Shown here piece after piece: positions 43,215-50,395 of a DNA stretch of 64,000 bases; the first letter of the stretch is position 1; every line of letters begins with the position of its first letter. The stretch is taken from the NCBI GenBank assembly GCA_947501695.1, contig CANMWO010000003.1, positions 149,001 through 213,000 of the forward strand. The letters are read 5' to 3'. Below the pieces are notes generated by a model. That model did no database searches, was not told where the DNA came from, and was given only the letters and a program-made list of their open reading frames with translations. Source of the DNA: an uncultured Sphingomonadaceae bacterium (GTDB lineage Bacteria > Pseudomonadota > Alphaproteobacteria > Sphingomonadales > Sphingomonadaceae). Both the position numbers and the translations under genes were made by a program.

Positions 43215-44387
43215 ATGGCAGAAGCTTATATTGTAGATGCAGTTCGGACCGCAGGCGGTCGTCGCGGTGGCCGGTTAGCAGGAACCCATGCTGTGGATTT
43301 GGGCGCAGCGACGCTTGATGCCATCGCGGATCGCAATGATTTCGACGCTGCGGCGATTGAAGATGTGATTACCGGTTGTGTCATGCAAGGCGGCGAGCAA
43401 TCGGGCGATGTTGGCCGCAACAGCGTTTTGGCTTCCAAGCTTCCCGACAGCATCCCGTCGGTTTCAATCGACCGTCAATGCGGCTCTTCGCAGCAGTCGA
43501 TTCAGTTCGCGGCACAGGGCGTTATGTCCGGCACGCAGGATATGGTTCTGGCGCACGGTATTGAGAGCATGACTCGCGTGCCGATGGGATCAACCTTCAA
43601 ACTGTTTAAAGATGCTGATCTTGGCACCAACAAAAGCCCTCGGCTTGAAGAAGCCTATCCGGGCATAAATTTCAGCCAATTCATGGGCGCAGAAATGCTG
43701 GTGAAAAAGCATGGCTTTAATCGTGATGATCTCGATGCCTTCGCATTGGAGAGCCACAAGAAAGCCATAGCCGCCACGGAATCCGGCGCTTTTGCCAATG
43801 AAATTGTTGGCGTGCAGATTGAAACGCCAGAAGGCGATGCAACGCATAATGTTGACGAAGGCATTCGTTTCGACGCGTCAATGGAGAGCATTGGCGGCGT
43901 AAAAGTCTTGCAGGAAGGCGGCGCAATTACCGCGGCCAATGCCAGCCAGATTTGTGACGGTTCCAGCGCTGTTCTGGTCTGTTCCGAACAGGCTTTGAAA
44001 GATCATGGCCTTACGCCTCGCGCTCGGATCGTGAATCTGACCGTGACGGCTGGTGATCCGGTTATCATGCTCGAAGAACCTCTATTCGCAACCGACCGGG
44101 CTTTGCAGCGCGCTGGCATGAACATTGGTGATATTGATCTCTATGAGGTCAACGAAGCTTTTGCTCCGGTTCCTTTGGCATGGCTCAAGCATACCGGTGC
44201 AGACCGCAGCAAGATCAACGTCCATGGTGGCGCAATTGCTCTGGGACATCCGCTCGGTGCTTCGGGCACCAAGCTGATGGCAACCTTGCTCAATGCAATG
44301 GAAACGCGCGGCTCCAAATATGGTTTGCAGACCATGTGTGAAGGTGGCGGTCAGGCCAATGTCACCATCATCGAACGTTTGAATTAA
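43215..44387 (+). CDS. Acetyl-CoA acetyltransferase / thiolase
   Basis: A 390-residue thiolase. The nucleophilic Cys is in DRQCGSSQQS near residue 88, the catalytic His in GGAIALGHPLGASG near 345, and the second Cys in TMCEGGGQANVTII near 377. It cleaves 3-ketoacyl-CoA, completing a beta-oxidation round, or condenses acetyl-CoA. AAAGGAGCAGG lies upstream. It heads a probable operon with an SDR, an enoyl-CoA hydratase and possibly the TetR regulator, and has a TTAATCG palindrome in its promoter. Confidence 0.93.
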   Translation: MAEAYIVDAVRTAGGRRGGRLAGTHAVDLGAATLDAIADRNDFDAAAIEDVITGCVMQGGEQSGDVGRNSVLASKLPDSIPSVSIDRQCGSSQQSIQFAAQGVMSGTQDMVLAHGIESMTRVPMGSTFKLFKDADLGTNKSPRLEEAYPGINFSQFMGAEMLVKKHGFNRDDLDAFALESHKKAIAATESGAFANEIVGVQIETPEGDATHNVDEGIRFDASMESIGGVKVLQEGGAITAANASQICDGSSAVLVCSEQALKDHGLTPRARIVNLTVTAGDPVIMLEEPLFATDRALQRAGMNIGDIDLYEVNEAFAPVPLAWLKHTGADRSKINVHGGAIALGHPLGASGTKLMATLLNAMETRGSKYGLQTMCEGGGQANVTIIERLN

Positions 44388-44408
44388 GACTAAACAGAAA
44401 GAAAACTC

Positions 44409-45191
44409 ATGGAACTCAATAACACAATGTCGGCGGTCGTTACGGGCGGCGCATCCGGACTTGGCGCAGCGACTGCGCGGCGCTTGGCAGAACAAGGCGT
44501 CAAAGTCGCTTTGTTCGACTTGAATGAAGAAAAAGGCGAGGCGCTCGCCGCTGAGCTGGGTGGTGTTTTTTGCAAGGTCAATGTGACCGATGATGACAGT
44601 GTCGACGCTGGCTTTGAAAAAGCCCGTGCGGCTAATGGCCAGGAACGTATCCTCGTCAACTGTGCCGGTATCGGTAACGCAATTAAAACCGCCAGCCGGT
44701 CCAAGGAAGACGGATCGATCAAGCATTTCCCGATGGATGCGTTTAAATTTGTGGTTGAGGTTAATCTGATCGGTACGTTCCGCTGTATCGCCAAATCCGC
44801 CGCAGGCATGTTGACGCTAGATCCCATGGAAGATGGCCAACGTGGCGCAATGGTCAACACCGCGTCCGTGGCAGCCGAAGACGGTCAGATTGGGCAGGCG
44901 GCCTATTCTGCGTCCAAAGGCGGCGTGGTTGGTATGACGCTTCCCATCGCGCGAGATCTATCCCGCGAAGGCATCAGGGTAAACACGATCTTGCCCGGCA
45001 TTTTTGACACACCGCTGCTTGCCGGTGCGCCGCAAAATGTACGTGATGCTTTGGGCGCCATGGTACCCAATCCGGCGCGGCTTGGCATTCCGGACGAATA
45101 TGCAAAGCTGGCGCTCTGCATGATCGAGACGAACTATTTTAACGGCGAAGATGTGCGTCTTGATGGCGCAATCCGTATGGCGCCGCGTTAG
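44409..45191 (+). CDS. SDR, 3-hydroxyacyl-CoA dehydrogenase type 2-like
   Basis: A 260-residue SDR with VTGGASGLGAAT at about residues 11-22, acidic Asp after beta-2 (ALFDLNE, NAD preference), NCAGI near 84 and the catalytic Tyr-x3-Lys in AAYSASKGG near 160. The insertion KTASRSKEDGSIKHFPMDAF after NCAGIG resembles the substrate loop of HSD10-type 3-hydroxyacyl-CoA dehydrogenases. It probably oxidises 3-hydroxyacyl-CoA for the thiolase encoded 21 bp upstream. Confidence 0.88.
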   Translation: MELNNTMSAVVTGGASGLGAATARRLAEQGVKVALFDLNEEKGEALAAELGGVFCKVNVTDDDSVDAGFEKARAANGQERILVNCAGIGNAIKTASRSKEDGSIKHFPMDAFKFVVEVNLIGTFRCIAKSAAGMLTLDPMEDGQRGAMVNTASVAAEDGQIGQAAYSASKGGVVGMTLPIARDLSREGIRVNTILPGIFDTPLLAGAPQNVRDALGAMVPNPARLGIPDEYAKLALCMIETNYFNGEDVRLDGAIRMAPR

Positions 45192-45201
45192 ATATCACGA
45201 A

Positions 45202-45306
45202 GCCCCTCCCTGTTGAGGGAGGGGTTGGGGTGGGCGCGAAATTACAGATACCGCTTACGCAGCGGATAGAATTCTCCACCCCGAACCCCTCCTCTGAAGA
45301 GGGGGC
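45202..45306. repeat. REP pair of the sphingomonad C/G-rich type
   Basis: Two related hairpins face each other: GCCCCTCCC-TGTT-GAGGGAGGGG with TTGGGGTGGG at the left, and CCACCCCGAACCCCTCC ending in GAGGGGGC at the right, separated by about 50 bp. It lies between the SDR and hydratase genes. This is a different repeat family from the GTCCGC palindrome and resembles REP/BIME elements widely seen in sphingomonads. Confidence 0.75.
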
Positions 45307-45326
45307 CTACATGAGAGGACCTCCCC

Positions 45327-46196
45327 ATGACCTATACCCAGATCAAATATGAAGTTGCTGACAATGTCGCGACAATCACGATCAATCGTCCGGAAAAGAT
45401 GAACGCCTTCACCAATATAATGTTGAAGGAAATGTGCGACGCATTTGATCAGATTGATGCCGATGATAATGTGCGAGCGGTTGTGGTTACGGGTGCTGGC
45501 GAGCGAGCCTTTTGTGCCGGTGCCGACTTGACGCCAGAAGGCGGAGGAAAGCCGTTTGCCAGCAGCGATCCAGTGGAAGATTACTCTGACCCGCGTGTTC
45601 GCGATGGCGGCGGGAAACTGACGCTGCGAATCTATCAATGCCTGAAACCGGTCATTGCAGCGGTCAACGGGGCCGCGGTCGGTGTAGGGGCAACAATGCA
45701 ATTGCCTATGGATATTCGCCTCGCCAGCGAAACCGCGCGCTTTGGATTTGTCTTCGCGCGGCGCGGTATCGCTCCCGATGGGGCGGCTAGCTGGTTCCTG
45801 CCGCATATTGTCGGTCGGCCGCAAGCGCTAGAATGGTGCATGACCGGGCGCGTGTTCAATGCGCAGGAAGCATTGGATGGCGGCTTGATCCGGTCGATCC
45901 ACAAACCGGACGAGCTGCTGCCCGCAGCCTATGCTCTGGCGCAGGAAATTGTTCAGAATACCGCGCCGGTATCGATTGCGCTGACCCGCCAGATGCTTTG
46001 GCAGATACCTACCGCTGACCATCCGATGGAAGCGCACAAGATCGACAGCCGGCTCATCTATAACCTTGCGAAATCAGGCGATGCAGCAGAGGGCATTGCC
46101 AGTTTTCTGGAAAAACGCGATCCGGTCTATCCCGACAAAGTGTCGGCCAATATGCCAGACACCTTCCCTTGGTGGGAGGAACCTGCTTATAAGTGA
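45327..46196 (+). CDS. Enoyl-CoA hydratase/isomerase family protein
   Basis: A 289-residue crotonase-fold enzyme, somewhat longer than average. Oxyanion-hole segments are GERAFCAGADLTPEG (about residues 57-71) and AAVNGAAVGVGATMQLPMD (about 112-130), followed by FGFVFARRGIAPDGAASWFLP. The absence of a clear Glu at the first catalytic position suggests isomerase or other crotonase chemistry rather than simple hydration. It follows the thiolase and SDR genes on the same strand, separated by the REP pair. Confidence 0.88.
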   Translation: MTYTQIKYEVADNVATITINRPEKMNAFTNIMLKEMCDAFDQIDADDNVRAVVVTGAGERAFCAGADLTPEGGGKPFASSDPVEDYSDPRVRDGGGKLTLRIYQCLKPVIAAVNGAAVGVGATMQLPMDIRLASETARFGFVFARRGIAPDGAASWFLPHIVGRPQALEWCMTGRVFNAQEALDGGLIRSIHKPDELLPAAYALAQEIVQNTAPVSIALTRQMLWQIPTADHPMEAHKIDSRLIYNLAKSGDAAEGIASFLEKRDPVYPDKVSANMPDTFPWWEEPAYK

Positions 46197-46247
46197 TCAC
46201 TTGAGTAAGAGCCTGCGTTGGTAAAGGCTTGGCGAGTGAGGGGAAAT

Positions 46248-46892
46248 ATGATGAGCGCTGATAAACAGGCGGACAAAAACGGGGACATCGATGGTGCCAG
46301 CGCGCGTGGAAAACTGATCGAAACGGCCAGTCTGATCATGCGTGAAGGCGACACGATTGATATATCTTTTAGCGAGCTATCGGTTCGCTCGGGCCTCAAC
46401 AGCGCGCTGGTCAAATATTATTTCGGCAATAAAGACGGCCTGCTCGAAGCGATTCTCGAACGTGACATGACCAAGATTGTCGAAGATGTGGGTCTTTTGA
46501 TCGCGAAAGACATGCCGCCCGAAGACAAGCTGCGCCACCATATCGGGGCGGTTATCGATACCTATTATAAATATCCCTATATCCATCGACTGACGATGCG
46601 CCTGATCCGCGACCTGCCCCCCGAGGGCGCGCGCGATATCGCCAATAAATATCTCAAACCCCTGTCCGAAGCTTATGGGATTTTTGTCGGCGATGGCATC
46701 AAAACCGGCGTATTCCGCGATTTGGACCCGGACCTTTTCTATTCCGCAGTTACCGGTGCTGCCGATCGTTTCTTCACCGGCAAGCTGGTCTGGAAATATT
46801 GCTATGGCCGCGACGATTTCGACGAAAAAATGCGTGATGCCTATAGGGAACAGACGGTGGATCTCGTAATGGCTGGGATATTGGCGCGGTAG
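46248..46892 (+). CDS. TetR-family transcriptional regulator
   Basis: A 214-residue TetR regulator. The N-terminal DNA-binding helices run from GKLIETASLIMREG to SVRSGLNSALVKYYFGNKDGLLEA, followed by a helical ligand-binding domain. GAGGGGAAAT supports the ATG at 46248. It closes the thiolase-SDR-hydratase run. It is the leading candidate for the protein that binds the TTAATCG palindromes in the catabolic region, probably responding to a CoA ester; this is inferred from position and operator type only. A copy of the GTCCGC repeat follows 9 bp after the stop. Confidence 0.87.
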   Translation: MMSADKQADKNGDIDGASARGKLIETASLIMREGDTIDISFSELSVRSGLNSALVKYYFGNKDGLLEAILERDMTKIVEDVGLLIAKDMPPEDKLRHHIGAVIDTYYKYPYIHRLTMRLIRDLPPEGARDIANKYLKPLSEAYGIFVGDGIKTGVFRDLDPDLFYSAVTGAADRFFTGKLVWKYCYGRDDFDEKMRDAYREQTVDLVMAGILAR

Positions 46893-46901
46893 CTTTTTAG
46901 T

Positions 46902-46936
46902 CTGGTGTCCGCTTTGAACGCAAAAGCGGACATTGG
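46902..46936 (+). repeat. GTCCGC dispersed palindrome, copy 8 (right hairpin)
   Basis: CTGGTGTCCGCTTT and AAAGCGGACATTGG pair around GAACGCA. It lies between the TetR gene and the lipoprotein gene and is the left limit of the repeat-delimited accessory region. Confidence 0.85.
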
Positions 46937-46981
46937 GATTCTGTCGTTTCTCTTTGCTGAGCTAGCTGATAAAGACAACTG

Positions 46982-47458
46982 ATGATTTCTGATAGGCGAT
47001 CGCTGACGATTCTAACGTTCATGCTATACCTGCTTACCTCGGCGTGTGCCCGATCAGCAGAGCATGAAGGTGATAAACGGGATCTGAGTGAGGCATATGG
47101 CTGTTATGTGGCAGACGGTGTCCCAATGATAAAGATCAGCAGCGCAGGCATGGAAATTCCAGAGATCGACTATACCTATAAAAAGGTAGAATTGGTAATC
47201 CGTATGAACGGAAAATTATGGCTTCACACAATCCCAGCCTACAGCATCGTCAAGCAATCAGATGGCAGTTTTGCGTTTGGTGATGTCTACAAAGACAAAG
47301 ACATTAATGATTCAGGTTATTATACGAGGTTTTGGCAAGAAAACGGGGTAAAATACCTCGAAAACTATGCATATCCGGAAGGCCCGCTTTTTTTGTATAA
47401 ATCAGCAAATTGTGGAGGTTTACGTCATGATGTGGACGACGCTCTGATTGGAAAATGA
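46982..47458 (+). CDS. Predicted lipoprotein of unknown function
   Basis: A 158-residue protein with a lipoprotein signal: hydrophobic stretch then LLTSAC with the lipidated Cys22. The mature part has no family I recognise; it contains two further cysteines (YGCYVADG and SANCGG) that could form a disulfide, and several aromatic residues. The ribosome site is weak. Base composition is more AT-rich than the catabolic genes upstream. It is bounded by repeat copies 8 and 9: the second begins immediately after its stop codon, so the gene and repeats look like one unit. Confidence 0.65.
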   Translation: MISDRRSLTILTFMLYLLTSACARSAEHEGDKRDLSEAYGCYVADGVPMIKISSAGMEIPEIDYTYKKVELVIRMNGKLWLHTIPAYSIVKQSDGSFAFGDVYKDKDINDSGYYTRFWQENGVKYLENYAYPEGPLFLYKSANCGGLRHDVDDALIGK

Positions 47459-47515
47459 TTCGGGATACTGAAGACACAACGCTAGCGTCCGCTATGGGCG
47501 CAAAAGCGGACACTG
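47459..47515 (+). repeat. GTCCGC dispersed repeat, copy 9 (truncated left half plus right hairpin)
   Basis: TTCGGGATACTGAAGACACA is the remainder of a left half starting at the base after the lipoprotein stop codon. It is followed by GCTAGCGTCCGCTATGGGCG and the closing stem CAAAAGCGGACACTGG. Confidence 0.85.
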
Positions 47516-47590
47516 GAAAAACAGTTGATTGCTAGCTCTGGAGTTTTGCGACATTGAGACCGACTTTAACCAATAGTTCGGGATGAGTTG

Positions 47591-48085
47591 TCAATTTTCT
47601 AACCACTCAATACCCCCAATTTGACTGAGCACATCAATGTGAGTTTCCATGCTAAGAAATTTGAAGTGATGTAGCTGCGGGTCATCGCGTCCTTGGTAAT
47701 CTTGAAGACCTCGCTTCCATTTCGAATTTACTACTCTAAGAAATGGATAAGTAGCTCCGCCATCTATCCGTGGGATGTTTTTGATATCTTCTTCGGGAAT
47801 ATCTACCAACTGGATAAATTCCTCCTGAATTACAAAGGCATGAATGAAATCAAGATGCACGCGCATCAATCGATTAGCTTCTACAATTGGCTTTGCACCA
47901 CCCAAAATTTCGTTGATTTTCGGGTTTATATCCCGATCAATTATGTCAGTTGGCTCATCCAACACAATGGATGGAATCAAATCAACGGTCGCTGCTGTTC
48001 CATCGAGTTGAGCACGGATATTCCGTGGGAAGCTAATAAATGCGCCTTCTTCTGCCGCGATTTCGTACGTTTGAATATCTTTCAT
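47591..48085 (-). CDS. Conserved-looking protein of unknown function
   Basis: A predicted cytoplasmic protein of about 164 residues with no family I recognise. It is acidic in the middle (VLDEPTDIIDRDINPKINE) and the C-terminal half has several aromatic residues (TYPFLRVVNSKWKRGLQDYQG, then HFKFLSMETHIDVLSQIGG). There is no signal peptide or membrane segment. The start is uncertain: ATG at 48085 and TTG at 48103 are both possible and neither has a good ribosome site. The gene stands alone between repeat copies 9 and 10. Confidence 0.55.
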   Translation of the reverse strand: MKDIQTYEIAAEEGAFISFPRNIRAQLDGTAATVDLIPSIVLDEPTDIIDRDINPKINEILGGAKPIVEANRLMRVHLDFIHAFVIQEEFIQLVDIPEEDIKNIPRIDGGATYPFLRVVNSKWKRGLQDYQGRDDPQLHHFKFLSMETHIDVLSQIGGIEWLEN

Positions 48086-48191
48086 CCATTGCAAATTGCA
48101 CAACTATTGATTTCAACCAATGCCTTTTGCCCAAACTAATGTGAAAAACCCTATTCAATACCACTAGCCTTCAGTCACCATGCCAAAACTC

Positions 48192-48260
48192 CAATGTCCG
48201 CTTTCGGGATATTGCGGACACAACCCTAGTGTCCGCTATGGGCGCAAAAGCGGACATTAG
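48192..48260 (+). repeat. GTCCGC dispersed repeat, copy 10 (intact full unit, reference copy)
   Basis: The best intact two-hairpin unit. Left half: CAATGTCCGCTTTCGGGATA with closing TTGCGGACA. Linker: CAACCC. Right half: CTAGTGTCCGCTATGGGCG with closing CAAAAGCGGACATTAG. Each half can fold on itself. It lies 8 bp from the stop of the MarR gene and separates it from the unknown protein upstream. Confidence 0.92.
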
Positions 48261-48268
48261 ACTGCGTT

Positions 48269-48793
48269 TCAACGCTCAGGGACACCGCCTTCGACGATTG
48301 TCCCAACTCTGCTCATAAACTCCATGCCGTTGGCGATTTCCTCATCCGTTAGCTCGTCGGAAATCAACTTGATGAAGGCTTCTGTTCTTCGCATCATTTC
48401 ATCCACTGTCGCTTTTCCCTTTTTGGTCAGGCGAATTACTTTTTCTCGCGCCGATGACTTGCTCTCTTTGATTGAAATGAGGCTGAGATTTTTGTCCGCC
48501 ATTGCGCGCAATACTTTGGATATGGCGGGACTGCCCAAATCATACCATTCGCCAATGAGCCGTTCGATAGTTTTACGATGAATTATATGACCATCCTCCC
48601 CCTTTGAGTGAATGATCCACAATATTACCGTCTGATGCCGTGTCAGGTTTGATCCGCTCAACTGCTTCTCAACGGCCATCCCTACCGAATAGTGAAACGG
48701 GTAAAATAGCTTCAGGAAGTTTTGCGGAGCGGTTTCCCGTTTAATGGGATATTCTACACCGAAATCAGATTGCTCTTTCACCCTATGCTCCAT
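48269..48793 (-). CDS. MarR-family transcriptional regulator
   Basis: A winged-helix regulator of about 174 residues. The MarR core is HQTVILWIIHSKGEDGHIIHRKTIERLIGEWYDLGSPAISKVLRAMADKNL, followed by a wing with SSAREKVIRLTKKGKATVDE. The ATG at 48793 is chosen over an upstream TTG; ribosome sites are weak. It is divergent from the P450-TonB receptor-SnoaL genes across 300 bp containing a consensus-like promoter and nested inverted repeats, so it probably controls that unit and itself. Confidence 0.82.
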   Translation of the reverse strand: MEHRVKEQSDFGVEYPIKRETAPQNFLKLFYPFHYSVGMAVEKQLSGSNLTRHQTVILWIIHSKGEDGHIIHRKTIERLIGEWYDLGSPAISKVLRAMADKNLSLISIKESKSSAREKVIRLTKKGKATVDEMMRRTEAFIKLISDELTDEEIANGMEFMSRVGTIVEGGVPER

Positions 48794-49014
48794 AGCCAGA
48801 ATAACGCTCAATTTTATAACTTGTGATCGGACAGACTCGATGAACGAAAAACCATTGAAAGTCTATCTCTTCAATTGATGGGAAGGGTCTTCGATATGGA
48901 AAGTGTCCAGTCCAGGGCCATCGTCCACAAAGTACGTCGTCTATGTTTATGGAGTCATAAACTATTATAAAAAATGAATATTATTTTAACTTCTGCTCAA
49001 TTTCAATCGACTAG

Positions 49015-49044
49015 TTGACAAATAAATCCTCTCAATCTTATTAT
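49015..49044 (+). promoter_or_regulatory. Sigma-70-type promoter of the P450 operon
   Basis: A perfect -35 TTGACA (49015-49020) is followed after 18 bp by TATTAT (49039-49044). Transcription would begin near 49051, about 45 bases before the P450 start codon. The left arm of the large inverted repeat lies between the -35 and -10 boxes. Confidence 0.6.
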
Positions 49045-49092
49045 GTCGCAAAGAAATGGTGTCCATAGGACATATTAAGGTTGAGAGGATTT
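49024..49092. promoter_or_regulatory. Nested inverted repeats over the P450 promoter and ribosome site
   Basis: AAATCCTCTCAATCTTA (49024-49040) and TAAGGTTGAGAGGATTT (49076-49092) are 17-bp inverted arms with one mismatch and 35 bp between them. Inside lies the perfect palindrome TGTCCATAGGACA (49060-49072). One arm lies between the -35 and -10 boxes and the other contains the ribosome site of the P450 gene. A pair of operator sites for the divergent MarR protein is the simplest reading. Confidence 0.6.
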
Positions 49093-49096
49093 AGGA

Positions 49097-50329
49097 TTGA
49101 CGAAACCTGCGTTTAGTGTTGACCAATTGACCCGTCCGGAGGTGATCCGGAATCCTTATCCCTATTATGATCTGTTGCGTGATCAATCGCCGGTTTTTGG
49201 TTATCGGGACTATCCACCGGGCACCATGCCGGGCGTGGATGAGCCAAAGCCTGCATGGGTTATGCTTGATTTTGATGACGTTTCTAAAGTCGCATGGGAT
49301 CATGAGAGCTTTTCATCGCGTGATAGCCTGCAGGAAAGTTCTTCTGCGCCAACTTTGATGCTCGTAAACCATGATCGGCCGGAACACACCCGGCTGCGGA
49401 AAATTGCTGCCAAGGTTTTTCAACCCTCTTCCATCAAGGCACTCGCCCCCGAAGTTGATAAACTTGTGGCGGCCAGCATGGATGATTTCTTCACTGTTGA
49501 TCGGCCGGTTGATGTGATGGCCGATTATTGCGCGATGCTGCCGAGCAGAGTGATGGTATATTTGTTCGGTATGCCAGCCAAGATGGATCGGGATGTCCGC
49601 AATTGGGCAACCGCTTTCATGCTGTCGGCCGATATCAGCGCGGAAGAACGGCAATCATATAACAGGGAGGCGATGGCGTTCTTTGAACAGCACGTCAAAG
49701 AACAGATGAGCCGGATTGAACGGGGTGAGGAAACCCAAGGTCCGCTTCTCAACGCATTTATTCGTACTGAGGTCGATGGAGACAAACTATTGTTTGATGA
49801 GATTGTCCGGTTCTGCATGACCGCCACGGTGGCAGGGGCGGAGACGACTTCATTTTATCTCGGTAATCTTATCGCTGTTTTTGCTGACTTTCCGGATATC
49901 TGGAACCGGTTTGTCGAGGAGCCGGCGCTATTTGATGCAATTTACAAAGAAACCTTGCGCTTTCATGGCCCTCCACAGCGACTGTTTCGAGTGGCAACGC
50001 GCGATATCACGATTGGCTCTGCCGATATTAAGCGAGGCGATTGGGTGGCCTGTTTTTTTGGTGCCGCCAATTATGATCCCGAAGTATTTCCAGAACCTTA
50101 TGAGTTCAAACTGAACCGCAAAAATGCGAGCCGCCATATGAGTTTTGGCTATGGCATTCATCGTTGTTTGGGGGCCCCGCTCGCCCATTTGGAAGCCGAG
50201 TCAACAACGCGCCTGTTGAGAGAACGCTATAAAAAAATCGAACGTTCCGGAGAGGTCGATTGGCAGGATGTCAGTCTTTTGAACCATGGTCTGGCAAGCA
50301 ATCCCGTGACCTTCCGAGGCAAGGATTAA
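49097..50329 (+). CDS. Cytochrome P450
   Basis: A 410-residue soluble bacterial P450. I-helix motif AGAETT at 246-251, ExxR at Glu285-Arg288, and heme loop FGYGIHRCLG at 350-359 with Cys357 as ligand. The usual threonine pair of the I-helix is present. It differs clearly from the other P450 in the window. TTG start with AGAGGATTTAGGA upstream. A TonB receptor gene follows 66 bp downstream and then a SnoaL-like gene, suggesting uptake and hydroxylation of a hydrophobic compound under control of the divergent MarR regulator. Electron-transfer partners are not encoded here. Confidence 0.92.
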   Translation: MTKPAFSVDQLTRPEVIRNPYPYYDLLRDQSPVFGYRDYPPGTMPGVDEPKPAWVMLDFDDVSKVAWDHESFSSRDSLQESSSAPTLMLVNHDRPEHTRLRKIAAKVFQPSSIKALAPEVDKLVAASMDDFFTVDRPVDVMADYCAMLPSRVMVYLFGMPAKMDRDVRNWATAFMLSADISAEERQSYNREAMAFFEQHVKEQMSRIERGEETQGPLLNAFIRTEVDGDKLLFDEIVRFCMTATVAGAETTSFYLGNLIAVFADFPDIWNRFVEEPALFDAIYKETLRFHGPPQRLFRVATRDITIGSADIKRGDWVACFFGAANYDPEVFPEPYEFKLNRKNASRHMSFGYGIHRCLGAPLAHLEAESTTRLLRERYKKIERSGEVDWQDVSLLNHGLASNPVTFRGKD

Positions 50330-50395
50330 CCATCAGTCAGCTTTCAAGAAAATTAAATAACGATGATCCAAATCATCGCAATAGGGAGGAAAAAA

